NCBI GenBank assembly: GCA_028823885.1
Contig: JAPPFK010000056.1
Span: 1-50,392, forward strand
Source of the DNA: Rhodospirillales bacterium
Lineage (GTDB): Bacteria > Pseudomonadota > Alphaproteobacteria > Rhodospirillales > UBA2165
Length of the DNA stretch: 50,392 nucleotides
Direction: 5' to 3'
The notes beneath the pieces were generated by a model. The model did no database searches. It saw only the letters and a program-made list of their open reading frames with translations, and was not told the origin of the DNA. The translations under genes and the position numbers were made by a program. Of this stretch, positions 1 through 8,749 are shown piece after piece; the first letter of the stretch is position 1, and each line of letters opens with the position of its first letter.

Positions 1-70
1 GGGGGAGAGGGATGCGGAGGCTTGGCGGGCGGTAGCCCGGCTTAGCCGTAGCTGGGTGAGGGGGGAAAAT
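1..70. repeat. Dispersed repeat R3, left contig end
   Basis: This stretch combines a GGGGGAGAGGG block, a GCGAGGCTTGGCG-like middle and a CTTAGCCGTAGCTGGGTGAGG tail. Closely similar sequence recurs at about 16645-16742 (opposite orientation) and 50185-50310. Because both contig ends lie in this family, the assembly probably broke at unresolved copies. No coding function is visible. Confidence 0.75.
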
Positions 71-86
71 CGCATCCGGCCGGCCT

Positions 87-1418
87 TTACGATGCATTGA
101 AGAACCGGTTTTCGGGCCGGGGCAGGCCGAGATTTTCCCGCAATGTCGAGCCCTCGTATTCGGTCCGGAACAGCCCCCGGTCCTGGAGCACCGGGACCAG
201 CCGGTCGACGAATTCGTCCACCCCGCCCGGCACGTAGGGGAACATGATGGTGAACCCGTCGCTGCCCCGGGTTTCCAGCCACTCCTCCATCTGGTCGGCG
301 ACCGTTTCGGGCGAGCCCATCAGGCAGAGCCCGGAGAACCCGCCGAGGCGCTGGGCAAGCTGGCGGACCGTGAGCCCTTCGGCCTCGGTCATGCGGAGGG
401 CCCGCTCGCGGCCCGACTTGCTGGCGTTGCTCTCGGGGATGTCGGCGGGCAGCGGCGCATCGGGATCGAACTTGGAGGCGTCGGTGCCGATGGCGATGGA
501 GAGGGACGCGATGGCGCTCTCGGCGTGGACGAGGCTGTCGAGTTTGGCCCGCTTGGCCTTGGCCTCCTGGACGTCCTCGCCGAGGATCACCAGGCAGGCG
601 GGGAGGATGCGGATGCCGTCCGGGTCGCGCCCGACCGCGGCCATCCGCCCCTTGATGTCGGCGTAGAACGACTGCCCGGCGGCGAGGTCCGTGTGGGAGG
701 TGAACACCGCTTCCGCGGTCTCGGCGGCCAGTTGCCGCCCGTCGTTGGAGGAGCCCGCCTGGACGATCACCGGCCAGCCCTGCACCGGGCGGCCGATGTT
801 GAGCGGCCCGCGGACCGAGAGGTAGTCCCCGCGGTGGTCGAGCACGTGGAGCTTTTCCGGATCGAAGAAGATGCCGCTTTCCTGGTCGCGGACGAACGCA
901 TCGTCGGCCCACGAATCCCACAGCCCGGTGACCACGTCGTAGAACTCCCGCGCCCGCTTGTAGCGCTCGGCGTGGTCCATGTGATCCTCGCGGCCGAAAT
1001 TCCTCGACGCGTCCGGGTTGGCGGTGGTCACCACGTTCCACCCGGCCCGCCCGCCGGAGATGTGATCCAGCGACGAGAACCGCCGGGCGACGTGAAACGG
1101 CTCGTCATAGGTGGTCGACCCGGTGGCCACGAGGCCCAGATGCTCGGTCACCATGGCGAGCGCCGGCAGCAGGGTCATGGGCTCGAACGAGGTGACCGTG
1201 CCGGACCGCTTGAGCGCCTCCATGGGCATGTTGAGCACCGCCAGGTGATCGGCCATGAAGAAGGCGTCGAACTTCCCCTCCTCCAGCTTCCGCGCCATGG
1301 CGCAGATGACCTCGAAATTGAAATTGGCGTCGGCCCGGGCGCCCGGATAGCGCCACGCCCCGGTGTGGATGGTGACCGGCCGCATGAAGGCGCCGAGGTG
1401 CAGTTTCCTATCGCTCAT
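87..1418 (-). CDS. LLM-class flavin-dependent monooxygenase (NtaA/SnaA/DszA family)
   Basis: A 443-residue TIM-barrel flavin monooxygenase of the luciferase-like superfamily. These enzymes use FMNH2 from a separate reductase to oxygenate small organics such as aminopolycarboxylates, dibenzothiophene sulfone or sulfonates. Visible family signatures are FFMADHLA near residue 55, SFEPMTLLPALA, ATGSTTYDEPFHVAR, SLDHISGGRAGWNVVTT near 120-135, and NFGREDHMDHAERY. The last three form the NtaA/SnaA/DszA core. Length is normal for the family. The ATG is preceded by AAAAAAGGAAACC, a good ribosome binding site. The downstream end abuts repeat R3. It is the last minus-strand gene of the left block but sits 238 bp from the next gene, so it may be transcribed alone. 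The substrate cannot be read from sequence; the neighbouring sulfatase and sulfone-oxygenase-like genes make an organosulfur substrate possible. Confidence 0.93.
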   Translation of the reverse strand: MSDRKLHLGAFMRPVTIHTGAWRYPGARADANFNFEVICAMARKLEEGKFDAFFMADHLAVLNMPMEALKRSGTVTSFEPMTLLPALAMVTEHLGLVATGSTTYDEPFHVARRFSSLDHISGGRAGWNVVTTANPDASRNFGREDHMDHAERYKRAREFYDVVTGLWDSWADDAFVRDQESGIFFDPEKLHVLDHRGDYLSVRGPLNIGRPVQGWPVIVQAGSSNDGRQLAAETAEAVFTSHTDLAAGQSFYADIKGRMAAVGRDPDGIRILPACLVILGEDVQEAKAKRAKLDSLVHAESAIASLSIAIGTDASKFDPDAPLPADIPESNASKSGRERALRMTEAEGLTVRQLAQRLGGFSGLCLMGSPETVADQMEEWLETRGSDGFTIMFPYVPGGVDEFVDRLVPVLQDRGLFRTEYEGSTLRENLGLPRPENRFFNAS

Positions 1419-1656
1419 GGTTTCCTTTTTTCGGTCGTTTCGAATCGTGCCTGTTCCCCCGATTTTGCATAGCTCCGCCCGATACGTAAATCACCGCCCC
1501 GGAACTGTCCGTATGGCGGTGAACCATCGAGGTCGTACGGGGGAGCGTGGGGGGGTAAGGTGGCGGGCGGGGTTTGGCAAATAGCCGCCAAACCGATCCC
1601 GGCCGGAAGCGGCGGCTGTCGGGCGAATACCCTATCGGTGCAAATTGAAACTCATT

Positions 1657-2403
1657 TTATTTATCCGACAATAGACTGCCGAATCCCTGAATGGGTTCGT
1701 TGACGCCGGCGGCGCGCAATCCGGCCCATAGAGTGACGATGTTGCTGGTTATCACCGGCTTTTCCAGCTTGCTTTCCAACGCCGCGACGACACCCGCCGA
1801 GCCGAAATTGGCGCAGCTGATCAAAATCGCTTCCGCCTCGGGGTGATCGGCGGAAAGTGCGTGTTCGAATATTCTCTTGGGAGGAACGGCGCCGAATCGC
1901 CGGCCCAGGGCGGCGCCTGTTTCATCGAAATCCATCCCGATCATGTCCACCACTTCGATGCCGTGGCCGTCGAGATACGCCTTTTCGTGTTCGTTGGTCG
2001 CTCGGGAATACGGGGTCGCCAACGCGATTCGCGAAACACCCAATGCATTCAGTGCCGCAAGGATGGCTCCTGCTGTCGTTACCGCATTTACGCCGGACGT
2101 CTCCTCCAATTTGCCCATGAGAAGATCGGACGGACACGCCATGGAGCCGACGGTGCAATTGTATGCGACCATATCGACCGCACAGTCGTGAAGCTCCAGC
2201 AGGCGCACCTCCAGATCATCCATCAGGCCCGCATAGTTATCCTCCTCGGGATGAAAATGGATCGGCATACGGGTGAAATGAACGGTCACGCCGGGCGGTT
2301 TCATGGCGTTGAATTCCGGTTCGGTGACCGTATTTTCGGTGGGCGTGATGACGCCGATTTTCGCCCGCCAGCCCAGCGGGAATTCCTGGTTTTCCATCTC
2401 CAT
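1657..2403 (-). CDS. Maleate isomerase / Asp-Glu racemase superfamily protein
   Basis: A 248-residue cytoplasmic protein with the start GVITPTENTVTEPEFN and two cysteine contexts expected of the maleate cis-trans isomerase / arylmalonate decarboxylase branch. The first is VAYNCTVGSMA (N-terminal Cys, near residue 79) and the second is LISCANFGSAG (near residue 195). Both lobes of the racemase fold are present and length fits. Members isomerise maleate to fumarate or decarboxylate malonates using one or two catalytic cysteines. The first ATG follows GGAGGATGCCGCC. It lies 23 bp downstream of the RutA/SfnG-like monooxygenase and probably shares its transcript, which suggests it processes a dicarboxylic product of a ring-opening pathway. 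That pathway role is inference. Confidence 0.88.
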   Translation of the reverse strand: MEMENQEFPLGWRAKIGVITPTENTVTEPEFNAMKPPGVTVHFTRMPIHFHPEEDNYAGLMDDLEVRLLELHDCAVDMVAYNCTVGSMACPSDLLMGKLEETSGVNAVTTAGAILAALNALGVSRIALATPYSRATNEHEKAYLDGHGIEVVDMIGMDFDETGAALGRRFGAVPPKRIFEHALSADHPEAEAILISCANFGSAGVVAALESKLEKPVITSNIVTLWAGLRAAGVNEPIQGFGSLLSDK

Positions 2404-2426
2404 GGCGGCATCCTCCGTGGTTGCGG

Positions 2427-3545
2427 CTACGCTTCCGGTTCCGTTCGGCGCAGACCCGCTCGCTCGAGCCGGGGCAGCACTTCATCGCGAAAATAGGGGA
2501 ACTCGTCGAGATAATTCACCAGACCCATGGCAATCCCGGCAAAACCCGCTTCACTCAGCATTCGTATTTTCCCGGTTATGGTATCCGGATCGCCGATGAG
2601 CGGATAGGCGCTGTTGCCTCCCGCCATTCTCAGGCGAATATCGGCTTTCACTTCATCGGAGAGTTCCTGGTTGTCCCTGATGCCCCGCCCGACATACATG
2701 CTTTCAACCGCTTCTTCGTTGGCGTTTTCAACGGCATAGTAATGATGAAATTCTTCGGCTTCGCCGACGGTTGGACGGCACACGCAATACGCATTGGTAA
2801 AAACGCCCACGTTTCGGCCCAGCGCCCTTGACCGGGCCTTGACCCGATCGGTCTCGGCCTTCGCGGTATCCAGGCTCTGAATGCCCCGAAACAGGTAATC
2901 CGCGTTTCGAACGGCGAAATCCAATCCGGGACCCGACTGACCGGCATTCATGACGAGCGGTCTTGGCCGGGAGACCGGCTTCGGATCGGCCTGGACGCCG
3001 GTCAACCGAAAAAACGTCCCATCGAAATCGAAAGGATCGTTCTCCCGCCAGATTTTGCCGACGATATCCAGCCACTCCTGTCCAAGCTCATAGCGCCGGT
3101 CATGGTCATCAAGCGGAATGCCCATCATGCCGAACTCCTTGGCATTCCATCCGCAAACGATATTGAGGCCGAACCGGCCGGCGCCGATATGATCCGCGGT
3201 TACCATCTGTTTGGCCGCGAAGACCGGATTGATCATGGCGACGTGGAGCGTCGAAAACGCCATTATATTTTTGGTCGCGGCCAGCAGACCCGCCGCCCAG
3301 ATGAGCGTTTCGTACGACAAACCGTTGTGGTCGCTTTCTCCCCCGTAACCGGCCCATCGGCCCAACGGCAGCATGAACTCCAAACCGGCTTCATCCGCCA
3401 TCTGGGCCAATTCGAGATTATTCTGCCATGTCGGCTGCCACCTCTCCTTTACGTTGGTCGCGGCAATTCCCCCGGAACAGTTGGCGGCGAACAAGCCTAT
3501 CTTGAAAACATTGTCCGGCGTTTGCGCTTTATGCTTTTCCGTCAC
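2427..3545 (-). CDS. LLM-class flavin monooxygenase, RutA/SfnG-like
   Basis: A 372-residue luciferase-like TIM barrel. Diagnostic stretches are ELAQMADEAGLEFMLPLGRWAG near residue 45, AAKQMVTADHIGAGRFGLNIVCGW near 120, and EFGMMGIPLDDHDRRYELGQEWL. This layout matches the pyrimidine monooxygenase RutA and dimethylsulfone monooxygenase SfnG group, whose members form a flavin-N5-oxide or peroxyflavin and cleave C-N or C-S bonds. The PLVMNAGQSGPGLDFA motif near residue 200 (RutA: CAGQSDAGMAF) supports the call. Start is GTG, preceded by GGGGAGATCGAG. It is followed after 23 bp by the maleate-isomerase-like gene. The upstream side overlaps the tail of a methionine-synthase fragment by a few bases, a sign of past rearrangement. 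Exact substrate unknown. Confidence 0.92.
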   Translation of the reverse strand: MTEKHKAQTPDNVFKIGLFAANCSGGIAATNVKERWQPTWQNNLELAQMADEAGLEFMLPLGRWAGYGGESDHNGLSYETLIWAAGLLAATKNIMAFSTLHVAMINPVFAAKQMVTADHIGAGRFGLNIVCGWNAKEFGMMGIPLDDHDRRYELGQEWLDIVGKIWRENDPFDFDGTFFRLTGVQADPKPVSRPRPLVMNAGQSGPGLDFAVRNADYLFRGIQSLDTAKAETDRVKARSRALGRNVGVFTNAYCVCRPTVGEAEEFHHYYAVENANEEAVESMYVGRGIRDNQELSDEVKADIRLRMAGGNSAYPLIGDPDTITGKIRMLSEAGFAGIAMGLVNYLDEFPYFRDEVLPRLERAGLRRTEPEA

Positions 3546-3595
3546 CTCGATCTCCCCAATGAATCAGGTTTGCCTTGGATGAAGTTCACCCCACG

Positions 3596-3790
3596 GCAAT
3601 CGGCGCCGGCCGGCACCCGCTCTCTCCCGACTATTCCCGCGTAGTCGAGTATACGCTGGGCGATGAGCCGGGGGTGCTCCACATAGTTGGTGCCAAAATC
3701 GATGACGCCCGGGATCGGAACCTTGTCGTCGGGCAGTTTCGCGTCCCGCCCCACCGGACCGGCCTTCAGCCGGCCATGGGCGGAGATCAA
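3596..3790 (-). pseudogene. Fragment of cobalamin-independent methionine synthase C-domain (MetE-like)
   Basis: A short frame whose central part (about 3596-3745) reads KLPDDKVPIPGVID, then VEHPRLIAQRILDYAG and ERVPAGADC. In intact MetE-like proteins this is the segment just before the last zinc-ligand cysteine, normally followed by GFG. Here homology stops exactly at that cysteine, and the frame runs on into unrelated residues. Upstream, the next gene begins within a few codons. All of the N-terminal part, including the HxC zinc ligands, is missing, so this is a remnant. Intact relatives of the family occur in the window at 16840, 36205 and 37233. Confidence 0.72.
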
Positions 3791-4851
3791 GGACTGCCCA
3801 GCCGGCCTTGGATCTCGGGCCCGTCGGCGGCGTACCGGTAGGCCCGGAAGACGAAATTGACCTCGCCGGCGGAAGGCCCGTTGTCGCGATGAAAGGTGTG
3901 GGGGCTGATATATTCCCAGACCAGCCCGCCCGCCGGCGTCACCTCGAAAATCCGCCCCCAGAGACCCTCGCAGATCAGCGTGTTGCCGGTACTCAGCCGC
4001 TGGCAGCCGCTGATGAAGTGGCTGTCGAAGGTATGGGTCGGGTTGCCGCGGTACGACCAGAATTCCTCGCCGGACCGGTGATCGAACTCGAGGATGGCCG
4101 AGCCTCTGGGCGACTGGTTTGCGCGGTTGGCGAAGATCAGCATGTGGCCGTTGGGCAGGAACTGGGCGTCGTGCGGACCGCCTAGCCCGGGGTCGTGGCG
4201 CCGCCAGACGATCCCGCCGGTGGACCTGTCGACAATGATCAACAGGTCAATGTGCCGGAAGCAGACAAGGTAGTTTCCGTCGTCCATGGGGAAGATGGTG
4301 TTGGGATGCGCCCATTCGTGACGGTTCGAGTGGAGGTGCAACGGATAGTCCTCGACGGCGAGGTGCTCCCACACGCGCCACTCGAAGACCAGATTGCCGG
4401 AAGGGTCGACTTCCCGGATGACGTCGCTCCAGATGCCCTGTTCATGTTCGCTGCCGGGCTTTCCCCCCCGGACGCGGGCCGCCACGTCGTCGGGCAACAG
4501 CTCCCAGGCCAGATAGGCGGTGTTGCCGTTGGCCAGACGGTGGAAATCATGGTGCTGACTGGGGTCTTCGTACTCCCAGACGACGCTGCCGTCCCAATCG
4601 AACTCGCGCATCAGGCCGCCGGCCTGGAGGAGCGGGCCGCTGCGGTCCGTGCGGATCGGCGCCAGCAGGTTGCCGTTGTCCAGAAGCTTGGCGTAGTTGG
4701 TTACCTTGCCGCCGATGTCCCAGGAATGAACCTCGTCTCCCGCCATATCGAGAAGATAGGTGTCCGGCAGGTACAGCGGCGTAAAGAGGGTGAACCCGGG
4801 CGTCGCTTTTTCCGGATCGTGGCAGGTCAGTCCAGTCTGCAGGTATCGCAC
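3787..4851 (-). CDS. Arylsulfotransferase-like (ASST) beta-propeller protein
   Basis: A 354-residue protein made of repeated propeller strands, for example GGLMREFDWDGSVVWEY, DVIREVDPSGNLVFEWR and RIFEVTPAGGLVWEYI. Conserved histidines lie in HDFHRLANGNTAYL and HPNTIFPMDDGNYLV. This is the pattern of the ASST family (PF05935/PF14269), whose studied bacterial members transfer sulfate between phenols in the periplasm. No signal peptide is evident, so this member may be cytoplasmic or act otherwise. The GTG start has GGGGAG five to six bases upstream. It lies 57 bp downstream of the DppC-like permease and could be co-transcribed with the transporter. A sulfated-substrate role is plausible given the alkylsulfatase-type gene at 11566, but that is inference. 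Confidence 0.85.
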   Translation of the reverse strand: MRYLQTGLTCHDPEKATPGFTLFTPLYLPDTYLLDMAGDEVHSWDIGGKVTNYAKLLDNGNLLAPIRTDRSGPLLQAGGLMREFDWDGSVVWEYEDPSQHHDFHRLANGNTAYLAWELLPDDVAARVRGGKPGSEHEQGIWSDVIREVDPSGNLVFEWRVWEHLAVEDYPLHLHSNRHEWAHPNTIFPMDDGNYLVCFRHIDLLIIVDRSTGGIVWRRHDPGLGGPHDAQFLPNGHMLIFANRANQSPRGSAILEFDHRSGEEFWSYRGNPTHTFDSHFISGCQRLSTGNTLICEGLWGRIFEVTPAGGLVWEYISPHTFHRDNGPSAGEVNFVFRAYRYAADGPEIQGRLGSP

Positions 4852-4908
4852 GGGCGCTCCCCATAAATTTGGCGCGGCGGCGGTCCGTCGGCAACCATGC
4901 CGCGCTTC

Positions 4909-5844
4909 CTAGTTCCGGCCTTCCGGCGCGGTGATGTCCCGGATGCCGTCGCCCATCATGTTGATGGCGATGGCGACCAGAAAGATGGTGACGCCCGGGA
5001 TGGTGACCAGGTACGGATTGAAGAACATCTGTTCCCTGCCCTCGGAAACGAGCAGCCCCCATGACGGCGTCGGCGGCTGGATGCCAAGGCCGAGGAACGA
5101 CAAGGTCGCCTCGATCAGGATCGCCAACGCGACTTCGAGCGTAAATATGACGATCACCTGATTCATCAGGTTGGGCAGAATTTCGCTGATAATGATCCGC
5201 CGGCGCGACGCGCCGACGGCTTCCGCCGCCGCCACGAAGTCTTGAGAGCGGATTTGCATGGTCACCGAGCGAAGCGCCACCGCATAGTTGTCCCAGAACA
5301 GGAAGGCCAGCACGAGGACCAGGACCAGGATCGAACCTCCAAACACCGAGACCAGCGACAGCGAAACGATGAGACCGGGCAGCGAGAGCTTGGCGTTCAC
5401 CAGGTACATGACGACCGCATCGACGCGGCCGCCGAAGTAGCCGCCGATCATCCCGAGGATCGACCCGATCACCGCGGCGATGAACGCGGCAAAGAATCCG
5501 ATCATCAGCGAGACCCGTCCGCCGTAAATCAGGCGGGTCAGATAGTCCCGGCCGAACTTGTCGGTGCCGAGCGGATGGGTCCACGTGCCTTCGGCGTTCC
5601 AAATCGGCGGAACGAACCGGCGCGTCAGGTCCTGTCCAAACGGGTCGAAGGGGGCGATCACCGGCGCGAATATGGCGAGCAGAGCGCAAATCAGGACAAA
5701 CGTACCGCCGATCCAGAAGCCCTTGTGGCCGCCGGCGCGGCGTCTCATCAGCTGCCACGGGGTGGGCGGTTCGACGTGAAACGGATCCACGTCGCTGGCG
5801 GCTTTCGCGGCCGAGGCCGCCGTGGATGAAAGATCGGAAGCCAT
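4909..5844 (-). CDS. Peptide/nickel-type ABC transporter permease, DppC-like
   Basis: A 311-residue inner-membrane permease with an N-terminal cytosolic tail, a first membrane helix (GFWIGGTFVLICALLAIFAP) and the periplasmic signature HPLGTDKFGRDYLTRLIYGGR. Further helices follow, then the EAA loop EAVGASRRRIIISEILPNLMN, which contacts the ATPase. This is the standard OppC/DppC layout including the FLGLGIQPPTPSWG segment. The start ATG is 10 bp after the DppB-like stop, with GAGGAGGGCGCC before it. It works with the adjacent permease and presumably the divergent binding protein at 7082. No ATPase gene is present nearby, so ATPases must come from another locus. Confidence 0.95.
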   Translation of the reverse strand: MASDLSSTAASAAKAASDVDPFHVEPPTPWQLMRRRAGGHKGFWIGGTFVLICALLAIFAPVIAPFDPFGQDLTRRFVPPIWNAEGTWTHPLGTDKFGRDYLTRLIYGGRVSLMIGFFAAFIAAVIGSILGMIGGYFGGRVDAVVMYLVNAKLSLPGLIVSLSLVSVFGGSILVLVLVLAFLFWDNYAVALRSVTMQIRSQDFVAAAEAVGASRRRIIISEILPNLMNQVIVIFTLEVALAILIEATLSFLGLGIQPPTPSWGLLVSEGREQMFFNPYLVTIPGVTIFLVAIAINMMGDGIRDITAPEGRN

Positions 5845-5854
5845 GGCGCCCTCC

Positions 5855-6799
5855 TCAGCTCAACCTGATGCGCGGATCGAGTTGGGCGTTGATCAGATCG
5901 CTCAACAGGGTCAGCCCGATATAGACGAAAGCGACGAACGCCACGATGGACTGGACGACCGGGAAATCCTGGCGGGTAATGGCCTGAAGCGCCTCATAGC
6001 CGATCCCGTTAAGCGCGAAGATGCTCTCCACCACGACCGTTCCCCCGAGGAGGCGGCCGAAGGTGACCATCGTCACCGACACCACCGGCAGAATGGCGTT
6101 TCTCAGCGCATGCTTGAACAGAACGATGTTGGGATCGAGACCCTTGGCCCGCGCGGTGCGAATGAAATCGGACTGAAGAACCTCGATCATGCCGGCGCGG
6201 GTCAGGCGCATCTTCACCGGCATCGCCGACAAGCCGACCGTCAGCGTCGGCAATATGAAATGGACCCAACTATCCTGGCCGGAAATGGGGAGCCATCCGA
6301 GCAGCACACCGAAGAGAAGAATGAACATCAAGCCGAGCCAAAAATTGGGTATGGCTTGTCCCGACACGGCGAACACCAATGCGCCCCTGTCCAACCAGCT
6401 GTTTTGCCTTACCGCCGCCAGCACGCCAAGGGGAATGGCGATGGCGAAACTGAGAATGAGCGAATACGTCGCCAGTTGGAGGGTAACCGGCAAAGCATTG
6501 GTTATGATCTCGAACACCGGCTCGTTGGAGAAGATGGAGGACCCCAGGTCGCCCGTGAGCGCGCTGCCGGCCCAGTCCAGGTACTGAATGTGGAACGGCC
6601 TGTCGAGACCGTAGGCCCTGGCCGTCTCGGCGATCTCGGCGGGGGTGGCGTCGTCTCCGGCGAGCTCGGCGGCCAAATCGCCCGACAGCCTGAGCAGGCT
6701 GAACGCGAAGACCGACACGGTGACCGCCACCAAAACGGCGACGATCAGCCGATTGACGAAGTAGTTAAGCACCAGAGAACCCCGCTGACGGTGACACAT
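5855..6799 (-). CDS. Peptide/nickel-type ABC transporter permease, DppB-like
   Basis: A 314-residue permease with DppB features: first helix LIVAVLVAVTVSVFAFSLLRLSG, long periplasmic segment, SILSFAIAIPLGVLAA, and the EAA-loop region DFIRTARAKGLDPNIVLFKHALRNAI. The terminal GxVVVESIFALNGIGYEAL motif is also present. The annotated ATG may not be the true start: a GTG at 6772 begins the conserved LNYFVNRL sequence and would remove nine odd residues. It forms an operon with the DppC-like gene. The divergent 283-310 bp region toward the binding protein gene probably holds both promoters. Confidence 0.94.
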   Translation of the reverse strand: MCHRQRGSLVLNYFVNRLIVAVLVAVTVSVFAFSLLRLSGDLAAELAGDDATPAEIAETARAYGLDRPFHIQYLDWAGSALTGDLGSSIFSNEPVFEIITNALPVTLQLATYSLILSFAIAIPLGVLAAVRQNSWLDRGALVFAVSGQAIPNFWLGLMFILLFGVLLGWLPISGQDSWVHFILPTLTVGLSAMPVKMRLTRAGMIEVLQSDFIRTARAKGLDPNIVLFKHALRNAILPVVSVTMVTFGRLLGGTVVVESIFALNGIGYEALQAITRQDFPVVQSIVAFVAFVYIGLTLLSDLINAQLDPRIRLS

Positions 6800-7081
6800 C
6801 CCCTCCGGCTGAAAGCGCCGGGTTTATTTTGGCCCCGAAATCAAATTTTCACCGGACCGGCCGGCGGGAATCCAAGCTTGTTTTCAGGGACAGCAACCTT
6901 AGCGGCCGGACACAAACTTGACTAGCGCACCCGTTGTCCGATTCTCGCGGTGCGCCGCGGCGGACAGCCGTCCGGCGAGACAACGCCGTTACCGCCGATG
7001 AAAGTTCCGTTTACCTCCGTCGACGAGTTGGGATACGCTGAGCGCAACAAGAAACAACATCACCAAACGGGAGGCAGCTCG

Positions 7082-8629
7082 ATGATGAAAACGTTCATTT
7101 CAGGCGCCGGCGCCCTGGCGCTGATCGCCGCCGCGGGACCGGCCGAGGCGGGCAAAAAGGACAACACGCTCACCGTCGCCTTGCAGGAGGCGTTTGCGCA
7201 CGTCAACCCGATACTCGCACCGGGCGCGGAGATGCAAGTCATCGTCCGCGAGATTTTCGACACCCTCATGACCTTCGACAGGGATTCGGGAAAACTGCTG
7301 CCGTCGCTGGCGGAATCATGGAAGCGGGTAGATCCGAAGACGTGGGAATTCAAGCTCCGCAAGGGCGTTCTATGGTCCGACGGCGAGCCGTTCACGGCAA
7401 AAGACGTTGCCCATACGGTCAATTACGCCTCCGACCCCAAAGTGAAGCTCCGCCTCAAACCGCGGTTTTCCTGGGTAAAGACCGCCGAGGTGATCGACGA
7501 TCACACCGTTCGGCTGGTTACAAAGCGTCCCTACGCGCCGACGCTGCGCCGGCTCGCCGTGACGTGGCCGATGTTTCCCGAGCATGCGCACGGACCCTAC
7601 AAGAACAAGGCCGACTTTGGCCGCAAACCGGTCGGAACGGGTCCCTATCGGGCGGTGCAAGTCGACAAGAACAAGGGGATCGTTCTCGTCCGCAACGAGA
7701 GATACCGGCACACCAACAAGGTTCGCCCGGCGCCGTCGATCGACCGCGTCGTGTTCAAGATAATTCCGGACCAGCAGACGCAGGTTGCCAGTCTGATCAC
7801 CGGCGAAATCGACGTGACCCGCGTATTCAGCAAGGACCTCGCCGACCAGTTGGCGAAGAATCCCAAGCTGCAGGCGACGGCGGTGAACAGTTTCCGCTAC
7901 CATTACATGTCGCTGGATGCGGCCGACCGCAGCGGGATCAAGGCGCTCGCCGATATTCGCGTGCGGCGCGCCATTGCCCACGCCATCAACATTCCCGAGA
8001 TGCGCAAGGAGGTTTTGGCGGGCGGCGACAGGGTTTTGCCGATGAATGCGCCCTGTCTGTCGGACCAGTTCGGCTGCGATGTAACAACTGCGCCGCCGGC
8101 CTACGACCCCGCCAAGGCCAAGGCGCTGTTGAAAGAGGCCGGGTGGGAACAGGGCTTCGACATGGAACTCACGTCGCTGGGTGAATCGGTGACGGTCAAC
8201 GAAGCCATCATCGGCTATCTGCGGCACGTCGGTATTCGCGCCACCCTGAAACGGGTGCCGATCAATACGCTGCGCAAGGTCCGGGCACAGGGCAAACTGA
8301 ATTCCCTCGTCGGCATATACGGTTCAGGCGGCATCCCCGACGCCGATCCGGTCCTGAGCTTCTTCTGGGCCGGCAAAGGCAAGCCGCGCGACTATTATTA
8401 CGACGACGTGATTACGAAGTTGGGAGCGCAGAGCCGTTCGCAATTCAACGAGACCAAGCGGCTCGCCCTCACCCGGCAGGCCTTCGACCGCAACAACGAG
8501 CAGGTCTATATCATCCCGTTCGGCTCGGCGCCGACGGTGCTGGTCCACAGTAAAGACCTCAACGTGCCCCGCGATTTTTCCACCAACGCCTACGGACTGC
8601 CGCTTTCGACGGTGAGTTGGAAGAAATAG
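7082..8629 (+). CDS. ABC transporter substrate-binding protein, SBP_bac_5 (DppA/OppA) family
   Basis: A 515-residue periplasmic binding protein with signal peptide MMKTFISGAGALALIAAAGPAEA. The family core is clear: REIFDTLMTFDRDSGKLLPSLAESW, KLRKGVLWSDGEPFTAKDV and GTGPYRAV near residue 185, with the second lobe RRAIAHAINIPEMRK near 300. The ATG at 7082 is chosen over an in-frame start about 130 bp upstream because GGGAGGCAGCTCG lies just before it and the signal peptide begins there. It is divergent from its likely permease partners. Ligand is probably a peptide, opine or similar amphipathic small molecule; it cannot be read from sequence. Confidence 0.94.
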   Translation: MMKTFISGAGALALIAAAGPAEAGKKDNTLTVALQEAFAHVNPILAPGAEMQVIVREIFDTLMTFDRDSGKLLPSLAESWKRVDPKTWEFKLRKGVLWSDGEPFTAKDVAHTVNYASDPKVKLRLKPRFSWVKTAEVIDDHTVRLVTKRPYAPTLRRLAVTWPMFPEHAHGPYKNKADFGRKPVGTGPYRAVQVDKNKGIVLVRNERYRHTNKVRPAPSIDRVVFKIIPDQQTQVASLITGEIDVTRVFSKDLADQLAKNPKLQATAVNSFRYHYMSLDAADRSGIKALADIRVRRAIAHAINIPEMRKEVLAGGDRVLPMNAPCLSDQFGCDVTTAPPAYDPAKAKALLKEAGWEQGFDMELTSLGESVTVNEAIIGYLRHVGIRATLKRVPINTLRKVRAQGKLNSLVGIYGSGGIPDADPVLSFFWAGKGKPRDYYYDDVITKLGAQSRSQFNETKRLALTRQAFDRNNEQVYIIPFGSAPTVLVHSKDLNVPRDFSTNAYGLPLSTVSWKK

Positions 8630-8658
8630 CCTCCGGCGAGGAGCGCACCGAAAAAATT

Positions 8659-8698
8659 CCCCGGCCTCGCGAAACCCGCGCGTTTCGCAAGGCCGGGG
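8659..8698 (+). terminator. Strong hairpin after the binding-protein gene
   Basis: CCCCGGCCT (8659-8667) pairs with AGGCCGGGG (8690-8698), and GCGAAA with TTTCGC inside it, leaving a C/A mismatch and a short GC loop. It begins 30 bp after the stop codon. There is no U-tract after it, so it may act as a 3' stabilising hairpin or a weak terminator. Confidence 0.6.
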
Positions 8699-8749
8699 AT
8701 GAAAGCAACGCCCGCGCGCGGCCGGGCTGTTCAAGATCCGGCTTTAGAC

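Noticed and set aside
3542-3790. Functional small protein at the MetE fragment
   Set aside because: Homology ends abruptly at the zinc-ligand cysteine and the rest is unrelated; a remnant explains it better.
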